Assembly (NCBI GenBank): GCA_963682055.1
Contig: OY821750.1
Coordinates: forward strand, 9,302,501-9,366,500
DNA from: Primula veris
Taxonomy: Eukaryota > Streptophyta > Magnoliopsida > Ericales > Primulaceae
Direction of reading: 5' to 3'
Length of the DNA: 64,000 bases
Position numbers and translations under genes: made by a program. Numbering within the stretch: position 1 is the stretch's first letter; the number at the start of each line of letters is the position of its first letter. This document shows positions 49,301-61,537 of this stretch, piece after piece. The notes below the pieces were generated by a model. That model was not told the DNA's origin. It worked only from the letters and a program-made list of their open reading frames with translations, and ran no database searches.

Positions 49301-51192
49301 CTTGACCTGAACTAAAAACATATACTCCTATCAATAGCTTATATTAAAATTGTCCGAATAAATTTTTTCAAACGTTGATCATAGAGTTTAAATGTTAAAT
49401 GTTATGATTAGATTTAAAAAAAAATCCATTTCGATAATTTTGATATAAATTATAAACTGATCAAAATTGTACGTAGTTACGTAGTTGATGATTAAATGGA
49501 AATGTAAATCAAAAAGAAATTGAAACAGGTGTATAGTACGTTTTATCTAAAAATATGCACATTCATGAATTTGTAAACACGTAATGTAGAGGATGTGATA
49601 ATTGTGTATATGTATGTTAAAACATATATGAACTTTAGCATTTCCTATTCTAAAACTTGTTCTTCAAATAGCTTGCTCGATTAAAGAAAAAAACATGCTA
49701 CATTACCAATTAAAAAACGTCCATATATATATATAGTCGGATATTATATATTAGCATAATCCAATTAAAAATAGCCAAACAAACCTGTGTCGTAATAATC
49801 ACGATCAAGGAAACAAAGAACGTTATATGCTGCTTATAGAAAACCTTGACAACCGTAACCACATGGATCGCATAAACCGTACCAGCACCAGAATTTGCGA
49901 AAATGGTGATAAGAACGTGCTCTTTTACATTAAATGGACCCGGGTTCATTGTAAATTCCCATCGGCTACCCTTGAAGAACACACGGTTCGTGATTTTTGC
50001 TGCCATGAGCTGCCCTAGCGGCACCACCGCGATCTGAGCTGAGATGGCGGTGATTGTGAGTGGCTCTGTTCGGTACCTGCAAACAATAAAATTTACACAT
50101 TTACTCAAGGCTAGATAACACCTTAAATTATCATCAATATACAAAAGTTCGAATTTTTGCTTGCATTGTAGCAAAGAAATTAAGTTCTAACAGTCTAGTT
50201 TTCTAAAGAAAAATGCATATAAATGTCAGCGTCTTAATCGAGCGAATCCCTGGTTCCGCCATTTATTGTCGTAATCTTTCAGTTACTATAAGAACTGGCT
50301 GGAGAATTATAACATAAAAAAAAATGGATTCAAGACATTTGATGTTCAGTGTGCAACTCTCTTAAAATTCAGTCTTTACCATAAAAACTCCCTTTTTTGG
50401 GTAAATATTTTAAACTGGTTGAGGATTTCTAGAATTAACAAGTCTATTGAATTGATTAATCTAGATTCAAGCAATTAGTAGGTCTAGTTATTTTGTACAT
50501 TTCCATCAATTATACGCTTATTTAGTTTCAACTTTTAACAAATTAGTTGCTTGTTGAAATTGGATAAGAAGATGGATACAATAAATCTAAAACTTGTAAC
50601 ATCTCATCCAAAAACAAAACACAAAGCATGCAAAACCAACATCATTTTTTTAATAAAAAGTAAAAACTGTCCCTCAACCCTATGCTGCTACGGGAAATTA
50701 GTTAACAAACAATATAATGAAGAAGTCAACTCTAATATTAGAAGATTATTAAATCCTCAAACTACTACAAATTACAAATACATTACCAGTCTAAACATAT
50801 TATTTCAAATATTACCAGAAGAATTGGTTGAGAAACGACAACAAAACACACGATAGAACCCCGAGTGTCCACATACGAAAGGTGAGGACAGGGAGGGAGC
50901 GATCGTCTGTGGTTGGTACCGTGAGCGCCACCTGTCTAATCGGTGAGTTCTCATCCTCCTGTCCATCGGATTGTTTTATCTCCGAAGCAGAAGTGGACGG
51001 TCCGGATTTCTCGTCGTTATGTACTAATGAAAACGCATTTGTAATCTTTAGTAACAAAAACAAGGTAACAAGTATTATTATTTCATTATAACCGATAAAT
51101 GTAACATTACGGAAACTATATAGCTGTTACTTACATAAAGGGGTTATGATATCGGATTCCGGTGACGACTCTTCTCCTTCTCCTATACCCAT
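43321..51192 (-). CDS. OPT-family oligopeptide transporter, eight exons, with a one-base frameshift
   Basis: Exons in coding order: 51192-51135, 51023-50816, 50076-49785, 49078-48981, 46935-46365, 45801-45546, 45149-44967, 43926-43321, all GT-AG. With the shift ignored, the product is ~756 residues, normal for plant OPTs. Landmarks are [17 protein letters not shown] (~residues 50-70), the [10 protein letters not shown] motif (~133-142) and KIPPR (~545-549), both diagnostic of the peptide-transporter branch, and the Cys-rich C-terminus [18 protein letters not shown]. Family members are multi-pass membrane carriers for small peptides, glutathione or metals. In exon 5 the codons for HEKD carry five A's where four keep the frame (near 46921-46925), giving a stop after ~225 residues. 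Everything else is intact, so this is either a recent null allele or a homopolymer error. The subgroup is not resolved. Confidence 0.9.
49329..49510. mobile_element. Degenerate Stowaway-like sequence in an OPT intron
   Basis: Resembles the MITE at 61300-61535 in its interior and right half (ttgatcatagagtttaaatg, ttatgattagatttaaaaaa, then gattaaatggaaatg), but the terminal bases are not preserved. It lies between OPT exons 3 and 4. Confidence 0.5.
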
Positions 51193-52338
51193 TCTTTGAA
51201 TTTTTTTGCTGAGAAAAATAGCAGAATTTAGTAAGAATGTAATAACCACAAATATCTTCCTCAGAGTGAGGATGTTGTAGGAATATGTTTTTGTTTTCTT
51301 TTGTCTAATTTGTTAGGTAGTGGTAGTTATAACGGACTAGTTGCTAAGTTTGGACCACGTGCTTAACCTGTAATATCACTAATTTGTAGCAGCTTATATT
51401 GAATGTTTATTATTTATTTATTTACTTTTGGAAAATGTTAAGACAAATACAAAGATCAATGATATCAAAGACATGATTCTGGTAGATAATTTTTTATTTC
51501 TAATTTATTTGAAAGCGTTGTCATGGTTCATACTGTTTAATGTTTAATAAATAATAATTTACTTTTAATTTGTTTGAAAGTGTTGTAACGGTTTTGCTAA
51601 CTAGTATTCTCGAGGCATCTTTTAAGCATTGGATACATTTCTATAATTGAGTTGTATTTAATACGAATATTAGCTGCATTTACACCATAACATTATAATA
51701 TTACCATTTTAATATATTTGATTTACTTCACTAAGGAAATTCTATCAATGTATTACTATAATAAATAATTTTAAACAAATTTCATACATTATTAACCAAT
51801 TGAGGGTCATCACATGTTAGCTTTTATCTATAAATGCAATTTGTGTTGGCAATAATTTTTTATTTCATGATTTGGAGACCCTTTTCATTTCCTTTTTAAG
51901 CCAAAAATATAAAGTTGTAATCTTAAGCTCTCTTTTGGATTTGTTAAACATTACAAATCATTGCACCTACTACTTTTAATAAGTCGTAACAAGTATAATG
52001 GAATTATGAAAATTGCAATTGGCTAACACTTGTTTTTCTGTACGTATCGTACTAAATCTTGAATTGGAAGTTTGATGATGAGTCATTGTTTCCTCAATAA
52101 CAAATGGAGAAAGAGAAATGAATTCCTAATATTATAACGTGTCTTAATAATATAGTTCGGAGGAAACAACTGGTCCATATAGTAGATTGTACTTTTCATG
52201 TTTTGTTTTTTTTGAAATGAGTACTTTTCATGTTAAAATCAATACAAGTTGTGAGTTGAGGTTAACCTTTAGCGTGTGAATTGAGGTTAACCTATAGGGT
52301 GTGAAGACCAAACTCTTTATAAGAGTTCCATACTACAA
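51193..52338. other. Region upstream of OPT
   Basis: Contains the OPT 5' UTR and promoter on the minus strand. I see no additional gene or clear repeat up to the LTR at 52339, apart from a short duplication near 52250-52305 (gtgtgaattgaggttaacct occurs in two variants). Confidence 0.4.
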
Positions 52339-52858
52339 TGTTCTGTCATACGCACGTCACTGTATTTTTAAGAGTTTTTATTTTTATTTTCGGAAATTAC
52401 GGTTTATTTGTAAAGTGTCTACTAAATAAACACTCTTAATCCTCTGTAAAACATATCACCGCATATAGAACATTTTATACACAGAGAGAGCTCATAAATA
52501 TGTGAGAGAGAGTTTCATACCTTTTGACAGTGAATATCAAACCTAGAATTTGTAATCTACTATTATGTAAACACATATATAAAATCGTGCTCGTTGCAGC
52601 GGCTCCGAATACATAGCCATCGTTGCGTGAACTTCATAATCAAACCTTGTATGCTTGTTTTTCTTTTTGTTTATTCTCGTGGGTTATTAGTCTTGTCTTT
52701 TATACGTTTATTGATCTCGCTGGGGGATCGGAACGTGACCAAATCCCCTATCTTGTATGCTTGTTTTTCCTTTTATTTATTCTCGTGGGTTATTAGTCTT
52801 GTCTTTTATACGTTTATTGATCTTGCTGGAAGATCGGAACGTGACCAAATCCCCTACA
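52339..52858 (+). mobile_element. 5' LTR of the composite copia structure
   Basis: Starts TGTTCTGTCAT and ends CCCCTACA, directly before the primer-binding site. It is 520 bases long because a ~106-base block (52646-52751) is tandemly repeated (52752-52858). Outside that block it aligns with the 3' LTR at 60874-61288 at only about 80% by eye. Confidence 0.8.
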
Positions 52859-55589
52859 AGTGGTATCAGAGCCTTGGTTCAAGGTTATGGAGCGATTTCA
52901 ATGGGGTCGGAAGATAGGAGTGTTCACGAGATCGAGAAGTTCGACCAAAAGGATTTCGGGTTTTGAAAGATGCAGATAGAGGATTATCTGTACGGAAAGA
53001 AGATGCAAATCCCTCATATGTGATAAGATGATGGTACAACGGAGGAAAATTGGAACCTATTGGATCGACAGGTGTTAGGCATGATTTGGCTCACGTTGTC
53101 GAGAGTGTTGCACACAACGTCGCGAAAGAAATGACGACTAAAGGTATGATGAAAGTACTATCTGATATGTACGAAAAACCTACAGCAAATAATAAGGTTC
53201 ATCTCATGAAAAAATTATTTAATTTGAGAATGAACGAAAACACATCAGTCGCAAAACACTTGAATTTATTTGTTGATACGGTAAATCAATTGAAAACCGT
53301 AGAAATTGTATTTGATGATGAGGTTAAGGCACTTATTTTGTTAGTATCGCTACCGAACAGTTGGGAATTTATGAGGGCAACCGTTAGTAATTTGATTGGT
53401 AAAGAGAAGATGACTTACAAATCGATATCAAGTTCTCGCCGAGTAGGTTAGAAGACAAGATTTAGGAGAGGGTTTCCCTGATGGAGCTGCTTTGAATATG
53501 GGTTCACGGGGTCGTAGTAACCATAAGCGGAACAACAATAGAGGTAGGTCGCAATCGAGGGGTAGGAGAGGGCAAAGTAAGAGTTGGAGGAATTGCGTTT
53601 GGAAGAAAATTATTGAATGTCATAACCGTCATCGATTGGGGCACTTTAAGAATGAGTGCAAATTTTTGAGAAAGGATAGTGACAATAATCAAGTGGCGAA
53701 TGTGACTAGTGATGAAGATTGTGGTGATTGTTTCTTGCTTTCTATGCAAAGTGATCTAGATTCGTGGATTCTAGATTCTGGAGTATCGTTCCATACGATA
53801 TCGAATCGTAGTGTGTTTGAGAACTACACTGCGGGTAACCTTGGTAAGGTTTATTTGGCCGATAGTGAGGCTCTTAATATTGTTGCTATGGATGTATGGG
53901 TGATGTAAAGATACGGGTGCCGAATGGATCGGTGTAGAAGTTGATGAATGTAAGACATGTTCCTAGGTTGACCAAAAATCTAATTCATGTTGGCAGGCTT
54001 GATGCCGAAGGACATTCGACTTCTTTTAGTGGTGGAACCTGGAACGTTTCACGAGCTATGGTGATAGCTCATGATAACAAGATGGGTACGCTCTATACGA
54101 CGAATGGTGATGAGTGTATGTTGGCGGCTATTGGGTCGCGATCTAATTCCGCGTTGTGGCATTGTCGACTTGGTCACATGAGTGAAAAGGGAATGGATGT
54201 GTTAGTGAAGAATGGCAGACTTTTGGGTCTGAAGACCGTTGACCTTGATATGTGCAAGGGTTGTATTTTTGGAAAACAAAAGAAGGTGAGACTTCAGAAA
54301 AGTGTAAGAACTCCAATAGAGGAGAAGCTATCGCTCGTTCATTCTGATGTGTGGGGGCAGTCCCCCGTAGCTTCGTTGGGAGGCTCGTTTTACTATCTAA
54401 TTCTTAATGATGACTCGACAAGAAATACTTGGGTATATTTCATGAAACATATGTCCAATGTTTTCAAGAAGTTTAAAGAGTGGAAAGATATGATGGAGCT
54501 TGAAAGTAGGAACAAGTTAAATTGTTTGAGGTCCGACAATGGCGGTGAGTATATTGATGGGGATTTCGTATGGAGAAGACTATACAAAAGATGCCGCAAC
54601 AGAATAGACTGGCGGAGAGAATGAATCAAACCATCAACGAGCGTGCTAGGAGTATGCGATTGCAATGTGGACTAACAGAAGCCTTATGGGCAGATATAGT
54701 TAACATGCCGGTTTATCTTATTAACCGTGGACCTTTAGTTCCATTGGAGAAAAGAGTTCCCGAAGAGGTATGGACTGGAAAACTTGTTGTTTACAATCAT
54801 TTAAAAAATTTTGGTTGTTTATCTTATATTCATGTTGATAGTAGTGATCGTTTCAAATTAGACTCTAAAACAAAATTTTGTTTCTTTGTTGGTTATGGTG
54901 GCGCCCGAGTTTGGATATCGGTTTTGGGATGGTTAATCGAAAAAGATCATTCGCAACAAAGATGTCAAGGTTGAAGAGAAAGAGCCACGAGCCGAAGATG
55001 GTAGTATTGTTAGTACGGAAACATTACCAGAAATCAAAATGGAACCTAATGACATGGATGAACAGGTTGAAGAGGATGTGGAGACACCCCAAACTTCACC
55101 AGAATTGTTGAATAGAGGTCACTGATCGAAACGACCTAATCCACGCTATTACTTGTCTTTGAACTTTATTTTGTTAACTGATACGGGTGAACCCAAAAGT
55201 TTTAGTGAAGTTTTGCAAGCTAGTGATTCAAAACAGTGGGAGTTTGCTATGGAGGATGAGATGAAGTCTTTTTATGAGAATGAGACTTAGCAATTGGTCG
55301 TATTGCCGAAGGGGAAAAATGCGCTGAGTAATAAGTGGGTGTTCCGATTGAAAGAAAAACATGATGGTACGAAACAGTATAAGACACGGTTAGTAGTTAA
55401 GAGTTTTTAGTAAAAAGAAGGCATTGACTACACAGAAATATTCTCACCCGTAGTGCAGCTAACGATGATTCTTTTGGTGTTGAGCATAGTAGCTAGATGT
55501 AGCCTTCATCTAGAGCAATTAGACGTGGAGATCTCTTTTCTCCATGGTGAATTAGATGAGGAAATTATATGCATCAATCGTCTGGGTTT
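52859..55589 (+). mobile_element. Tnt1-like copia internal region, copy I (gag to RT)
   Basis: Gag begins near 52901 (MGSEDRSV) and is hit at once by a stop (a Trp codon changed to TGA). The gag core is at 53050-53447, the RS/RG-rich nucleic-acid-binding part at 53492-53700 with a damaged zinc knuckle, and the protease motif at ~53760-53800 (WILDSG). GAG-pre-integrase and integrase are at 53941-54624 and 54570-54974 (WHCRLGHMSEKGM, then SDNGGEY). The start of RT reaches 55589, where homology to copy II ends abruptly after ctgggttt. A 44-base deletion near 54960 between aaagatgt repeats distinguishes it from copy II. Not functional. Confidence 0.9.
52861..52872 (+). other. tRNA-Met primer-binding site
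   Basis: tggtatcagagc, complementary to the 3' end of plant initiator tRNA-Met, two bases after the LTR end. This is the standard minus-strand priming site of copia elements. Confidence 0.9.
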
Positions 55590-57310
55590 TAAACGATTCT
55601 CAGCCTTATGAATAGTTTTTTTTTTAGGATGTTTTAGTCATTTTGGAACTACTGTTAAAATGCATACGTAGCTAACCATATGTTAAGTTTTTTTAGTTTG
55701 TATTTGCTCAGTATCTAAATGATGCCTAGCCCAGTTCACTGGGTTGTTGGCTTACCAAACACTTGCCCACTGCTCCTGCCGCCCGCCAAACGGTTGGAGC
55801 ACTCGTTATCCTTACATTGCTTCTTTGTAAACATGGATCATGTGCAAAATGATTGTGCTATTCCGAATTTTCCTGTCTTCTAGCATTCATGTCATAGAAA
55901 TGAATCTAACTTATTTTTCAATTTTTTAGCGAACCGAGCTCTTAACAATTCTTAACGAACGTTGTAGTGTTCATGTTCGGTTTGTTTACTTAACCACCGT
56001 TAGATTTCTCTTCATGTTCGATTCATTTATTTAATGAGGGAACACGAACCGCCATGTTAGAACCAAACACGATATATTCATGCGTACGGTTCATTTGAAG
56101 CCCTACCCAAAACTAACATATAAAATGGATTTCATGGAATATTTCTTTGGCAAGTTTTAAACACGGTTTTTTTTTCCTTGACAATTATTTTCTTGAGGGC
56201 AAGGAAGGTAATGTCCGTTATTTTAAATTGATGAGTTTCTCCAGCTTGCAACAGGGCGTGTTTAGAGGAGTTAATTATACTTTACTACCATTAACTATAG
56301 TTTGTTTTCGTTTTTATACCATACTCTTTAACTTTTTTATTTAGTACCTTCAACTATTGCAATGTTTTCTTCTCGTATCATTCCATCCACAAAATGGATT
56401 GAGAGTTAACATGTACGCGTCATGAGCCATTTTTTATGTTGTTTTACTATTATACCATTGACAACTTATGTACTTACTAAAACATTATATTTCCCTTCAA
56501 AACAAAAACAAAAACTAATAAGCTTTTTGTGTGGTTCTTAGAATTACAACTAAATATAAATAATGAGCTAAACATGTTATTTTTAATGGATACATATGTT
56601 GGAAAAAAAACTCATAAAATAGTATAAAAAGTAAACAAATGATATAAAATTACAAAATAATTAAAAGACTATTTACAGCAAAAGAAAATGTAAAGTTAAT
56701 ATATGAACAAAAAAAAAAGTACATTATAATGTTAATATAGCTAATTAATATATAATAAAATGTAATAATTTTCCACCATCACCACACCAGATCTCCATTC
56801 CCCCATCTCTGGTTCCTTAATTATTGGAATGAAATGGTTAAAAGGATAATTGATGCAACTTGTTTTTTTGGTTCAAATTCTTTTTTTATAACCGGTCTAA
56901 CTAAGTTAATTTTACTCCAAATTGACCCCATAATTAATGGGACACATGCAAGGTTGTACATAATTGACTTGTTAATTTAATAATTAATAAGAAGACTCAC
57001 TGACAAGGATAGTCAAGTCAATGTTGACATGTATGTATGAGAATGATCTTTTTCCTAAAACCAAATATATGAAAGACAAATTCAACGAAGCTATCTAGTG
57101 TAAAATTTAAGGGGAATTTATTTTTACTAAGTTGCTATGATCCTAATATTAAGAAATACAATTAATTGACTTGTTAATTTAATAATTAATAAGAAGACTC
57201 ACTTAAAAGGATAGTCAAGTCCTCTTGATTTATAATGTTGATGTGTATGTATGGGAATAATCTTTTTCCTAAAACCAAATATATGAAAGACAAATTCAAT
57301 GAAGCTATAT
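55590..57310. other. Spacer between the two copia halves
   Basis: 1.7 kb of AT-rich DNA with no copia similarity and no recognised gene. It contains a direct duplication (56962-57094 and 57164-57308, starting aattgacttgttaattt and ending gaagctat). The second copy ends exactly where copy II of the retrotransposon begins. Confidence 0.7.
56962..57308. repeat. ~135-145-bp direct duplication at the copia junction
   Basis: Two units separated by ~70 bases share aataattaataagaagactc, tctttttcctaaaaccaaat and atgaaagacaaattcaa. The second unit abuts copy II at 57311. Confidence 0.85.
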
Positions 57311-60300
57311 TTGGGAATTTATGAGGGCAACCGTTAGTAATTTGATTGGTAAAGAGAAGTTGACTTACAATCCGATATCAAGTTATCGCCGAGTAGGTTA
57401 GAAGACAAGATTTAGGAAAGGGTTTCGCTGATGGAGCTGCTTTGAATATGGGTTCACGGGGTCGTCGTAACCATAAGCGGAACAACAATAGAGGTAGGTT
57501 GCAATCGAGGGGTAGGAGAGGGCAAAGTAAGAGTTGGAGGAATTGCGTTTGGAAGAAAATTATCGAATGTCATAACTGTCATCGAATGGCGCACTTTAAG
57601 AATGAGTACAAATTTTTGAGAAAGGATAGTGACAATAATCAAGTGGCGAATGTGACTAGTGATGAAGATTGTGGTGATTGTTCTTTGCTTTCTATGCAAA
57701 GTGATCTAGATTCGTGGATTCTAGATTCTGGAGTATCGTTCCATACGATATCGAATCGTAGTGTGTTTGAGAACTACACTGCGGGTAACCTTGGTAAGGT
57801 TTATTTGGCCGATAGTGAGGCTCTTAATATTGTCGCTATGGATGTATGGGTGATGTAAAGATGCGGGTGCCGAATGGATCGGTGTAGAAGTTGATGAATG
57901 TAAGACATGTTCCTAGGTTGACCAAAAATCTGATTCCTGTTGGCAGGCTTGATGCCGAAGGACATTCGACTTCTTTTAGTGGTGGAACCTGGAACGTCTC
58001 ACGAGCTATGGTGATAGCTCATGATAACAAGATGGGTACGCTCTATACGACGAATGGTGATGAGTGTATGTTGGCGGCTATTGGGTCGCGATCTAATTCC
58101 GCGTTATGGCATTGTCGACTTGGTCACATGAGTGAAAAGGGAATGGATGTGTTAGTGAAGAATGGCAGACTTTTGGGTCTGAAGACCGTTGACCTCGATA
58201 TGTGCAAGGGTTGTATTTTTGGAAAACAAAAGAAGGTGAGACTTCAGAAAAGTGTAAGAACTCCAATAGAGGAGAAGCTATCGCTCGTTCATTCTGATGT
58301 GTGGGGGCAGTCCCCCGTAGCTTCGTTGGGAGGCTCGTTTTACTATCTAATTCTTAATGATGACTCGACAAGAAATACTTGGGTATATTTCATGAAACAT
58401 AAGTCCAATATTTTCAAGAAGTTTAAAGAGTGGAAAGATATGATGGAGCTTAAAAGTAGGAACAAGTTAAATTGTTTGAGGTCCGAAAATGGCGGTGAGT
58501 ATATTGATGGGGATTTCGTATGGAGAAGACTATACAAAAGATGCCGCAACAGAATAGACTGGCGGAGAGAATGAATCAAACCATCAACGAGCGTGCTAGG
58601 AGTATGCGATTGCAATGTGGACTAACAGAAGCCTTATGGGTAGATATAGTTAACATGCCGGATTATCTTATTAACCGTGGACCTTTAGTTTCAATGGAGA
58701 AAAGAGTTCCCGAAGAGGTATGGACTGGAAAACTTGTTGTTTACAATCATTTAAAAGTTTTTGGTTGTTTATCTTATATTCATGTTGATAGTAGTGATCG
58801 TTTCAAATTAGACTCTAAAACAAAATTTTGTTTCTTTGTTGGTTATGGTGACGCCCGAGTTTGGATATCGGTTTTGGGATGGTCAATCGAAAAAGATCAT
58901 TAGCAACAAAGATGTGATCTTCAACGAAAAGGTCTTGTATAAAGATAGGAAAGATGTCAAGGTTGAAGAGAAAGAGCCACGAGCCGAAGATGGTAGTATT
59001 GTTAGTACGGAAACATTACCAGAAATCAAAATGGAACCTAATGACATGGATGAACAGGTTGAAGAGGATGTGGAGACACCCCAAACTTCACCGGAATTGT
59101 TGAATAGAGGTCACTGATCGAAACGACCTAATCCACGCTATTACTCGTCTTTGAACTTTATTTTGTTAACTGATGCGGGTGAACCCAAAAGTATTAGTGA
59201 AGTTTTGCAAGCTAGTGATTCGAAACAGTGGGAGTTTGCTATGGAGGATGAGATGAAGTCTTTTTATGAGAATGAGACTTAGCAATTGGTCGTATTGCCG
59301 AAGGGGAAAAATGCGCTGAGTAATAAGTGGGTATTCCGATTGAAAGAAAAGCATGATGGTACGAAACGGTATAAGACACGGTTAGTAGTTAAGAGTTTTT
59401 AGCAAAAAGAAGGCATTTACTACACAGAAATATTCTCACCCGTAGTGAAGCTAACGACGATTCTTTTGGTGTTGAGCATAGTAGCTAGATGTAGCCTTCA
59501 TCTAGAGCAATTAGACGTGGAGATCTCTTTTCTCTATGGTGAATTAGATGAGGAAATTATATGCATCAATCATCTGGGTTTATAGGGAAAAGGAAAGAGA
59601 AACTTGTTTGTAAGTTGAAGAAGAGTTTGTACGGCTTGAAACAAGCTCCGCGGAAATGGTATAAAAAGTTTGACAGTTTCATCGTGAGTACTGGTTTTGA
59701 AATGAGTAATTCAGATCATTGTTGTTTCGTGAAGAGCTTCGACAACTCTTCTTATGTAAATTGTTATTATATGCTGGTGACATGTTGATTGCTGGTTCTA
59801 GACTTGTCGAAATTAACAAGGTGAAGCAACAGCTGATGAAACAATTTGCAATGAAGGATTTGGGAGCCACTAAGTAGATTCTCGGAATGAAAATTACGAG
59901 GGACAGAGATGAGTCTTTGTTTTTATCAGAGTCTGAATATGTGAAAAAGGTGTTGGCTTGTTTTAATGTTGATGTTACTAAACCTGTAGGCACCCCGTTA
60001 GCTACACACTTTTGTTTGCCGAAGTACCAATCGCCCTCAACTGAGAGTGATCAAGATCACATATCGAAAGTACCTTACACTTCAGTTATTGGGAGTTTGA
60101 TGTACGTCATGGTGTGTACGAGGCCCGATATTGCACATGCAGTGGGAATTGTTAGTCTGTATATGAGTAATCCGGGGAAACAACACTGGGAAGCGGTTAA
60201 ATGGATATTGAGATATTTGAAGGGTATGGTTGATATGGCTGTGTTTTCATAAATCAAGTGAAGGTTTACATGGGTTCGTTATTGCAAACTTAGCTGGTGA

Positions 60301-60873
60301 TCTTGATAATAGAAAGAGTACAATGGGTTGTGTTTGTATATTTGGTGGAACAACTATTAGTTGGATGTCGAAGTTACAAAAAATTATTGAGTTATCGACG
60401 ATTGAAGCTGAGTATGTCGTCATTAGTGAGGCGAGCAGATAAATGTTTTGGTTACAAGGGTTCGTGGAAGATATTGGATAGAAACATGATAATGGAGTTC
60501 TAAATAGTGATAGCCAATGTGCGGTAATGTTGGCGAAGAACCCAGTGTTTCATTCACGAACGAAACATATACAGATTCGTTATCATTTTATTTGATCAAT
60601 TTTTGAAGAAGAAATATTCGTGCTTATGGAGATTGAAGGCGTAAGAAATCCCGTGGATATGTTAACGAATACTATTACGATCAGTAAACTAAAGTCGTGT
60701 ATAACTTCAGTTGGACTCCATAACTGATAGATTGGGGTCGCCGCTGCAGTGGAAGTGTTTTGTGAATCGAGATGCGAAAGTGATGCGCAAGCGGAAGGTT
60801 TTTGTGAAATGCTCGAGTTTGTCTCCAAGTGCGAGATTTTTAGCGTGTGATTGCGCATGAGTGCAGAATACAT
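57311..60873 (+). mobile_element. Tnt1-like copia internal region, copy II (late gag to RNase H)
   Basis: Begins inside gag (ttgggaatttatgagg, equal to 53361 in copy I) and runs through the zinc-knuckle region, protease, integrase (57891-58903), RT (59120-59860, with CKLKKSLYGLKQAPR) and RNase H (60010-60720) to the 3' LTR. It shares with copy I the same stops (after VDVWVM-like MDVWVM, in NET-stop-QLVV and KSF-stop-QKEG) and differs by roughly one to two percent by eye over the overlap. The RT catalytic region is damaged near 59780. Not functional. Confidence 0.9.
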
Positions 60874-61288
60874 TGTTCTGTCATGCGCATGACAGTGTAT
60901 TTTTTTGAGTTTTAATTTTATTTTTGGGAGTTAGGGTTTATTTATAAAGTGGCTACTATATAAACCCAGTTAAGCCTCCATAAAACATATCAGCACATGT
61001 ATAACGTTTTAGACAGAGATAGAAAGCTTCTAAAATACGTGAGAGATAGTTACATAACTTTTGATAGTGAATCAAATGTATGGTTTGTAATCCACTTTTC
61101 CATAAACACATTTATAAAATCGTGCTCGCTGCAGCGGCACCGGAGACGTAGTCATCATTGGCTGAACTCCGTAATCAAATCTTGTGTGCTTGTTTTTCCT
61201 TTTGTTTATTCTCGTTAGTTATTAGTTCTTGTATTTTATACGTTTATTGATCTTACTGTGGGTTCGGAACGTGTCCAAATCCTCTACA
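60874..61288 (+). mobile_element. 3' LTR of the composite copia structure
   Basis: 415 bases, TGTTCTGTCAT to CTCTACA. It contains a single copy of the ~106-base block that is doubled in the 5' LTR. The flanking 5-mers (tacaa at 52334-52338, aattt at 61289-61293) do not match, so no target duplication supports the two LTRs as one undisturbed insertion. Confidence 0.8.
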
Positions 61289-61299
61289 AATTTTTTGTA

Positions 61300-61535
61300 C
61301 TCCATTCGTTCCTATTTAATTATCCACTACGAAATTACGTGCAATTTTGACAGGTCAATAACTTGTATCAAAATTGTAGGAATAAAAATTTTCAAAAGTT
61401 GATCATATAGTTCAAATGTTCAATTTTATGATTAGATTTAAAAAAAAAATTATTTCGACAATTTTGATACAAGTTATAAACCGGTAAAAATTGCACGTAG
61501 TTTTGTAGTGGACAATTAAATGGGAACGGAGAGAG
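61300..61535. mobile_element. Stowaway-like (Tc1/mariner) MITE
   Basis: 236 bases with TA at both sides (61298-61299 and 61536-61537). The left end ctccattcgttcctatttaa and complemented right end ctctctccgttcccatttaa match well, and the match continues for ~50 bases. TA duplication and ctcc.tccgttcc-type ends are Stowaway hallmarks. It sits 11 bases from the 3' LTR. Confidence 0.85.
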
Positions 61536-61537
61536 TA

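Noticed and set aside
50551..50856. 101-codon plus-strand frame inside the OPT gene
   Set aside because: It overlaps OPT intron 2 and exon 2 on the opposite strand and has no family resemblance.
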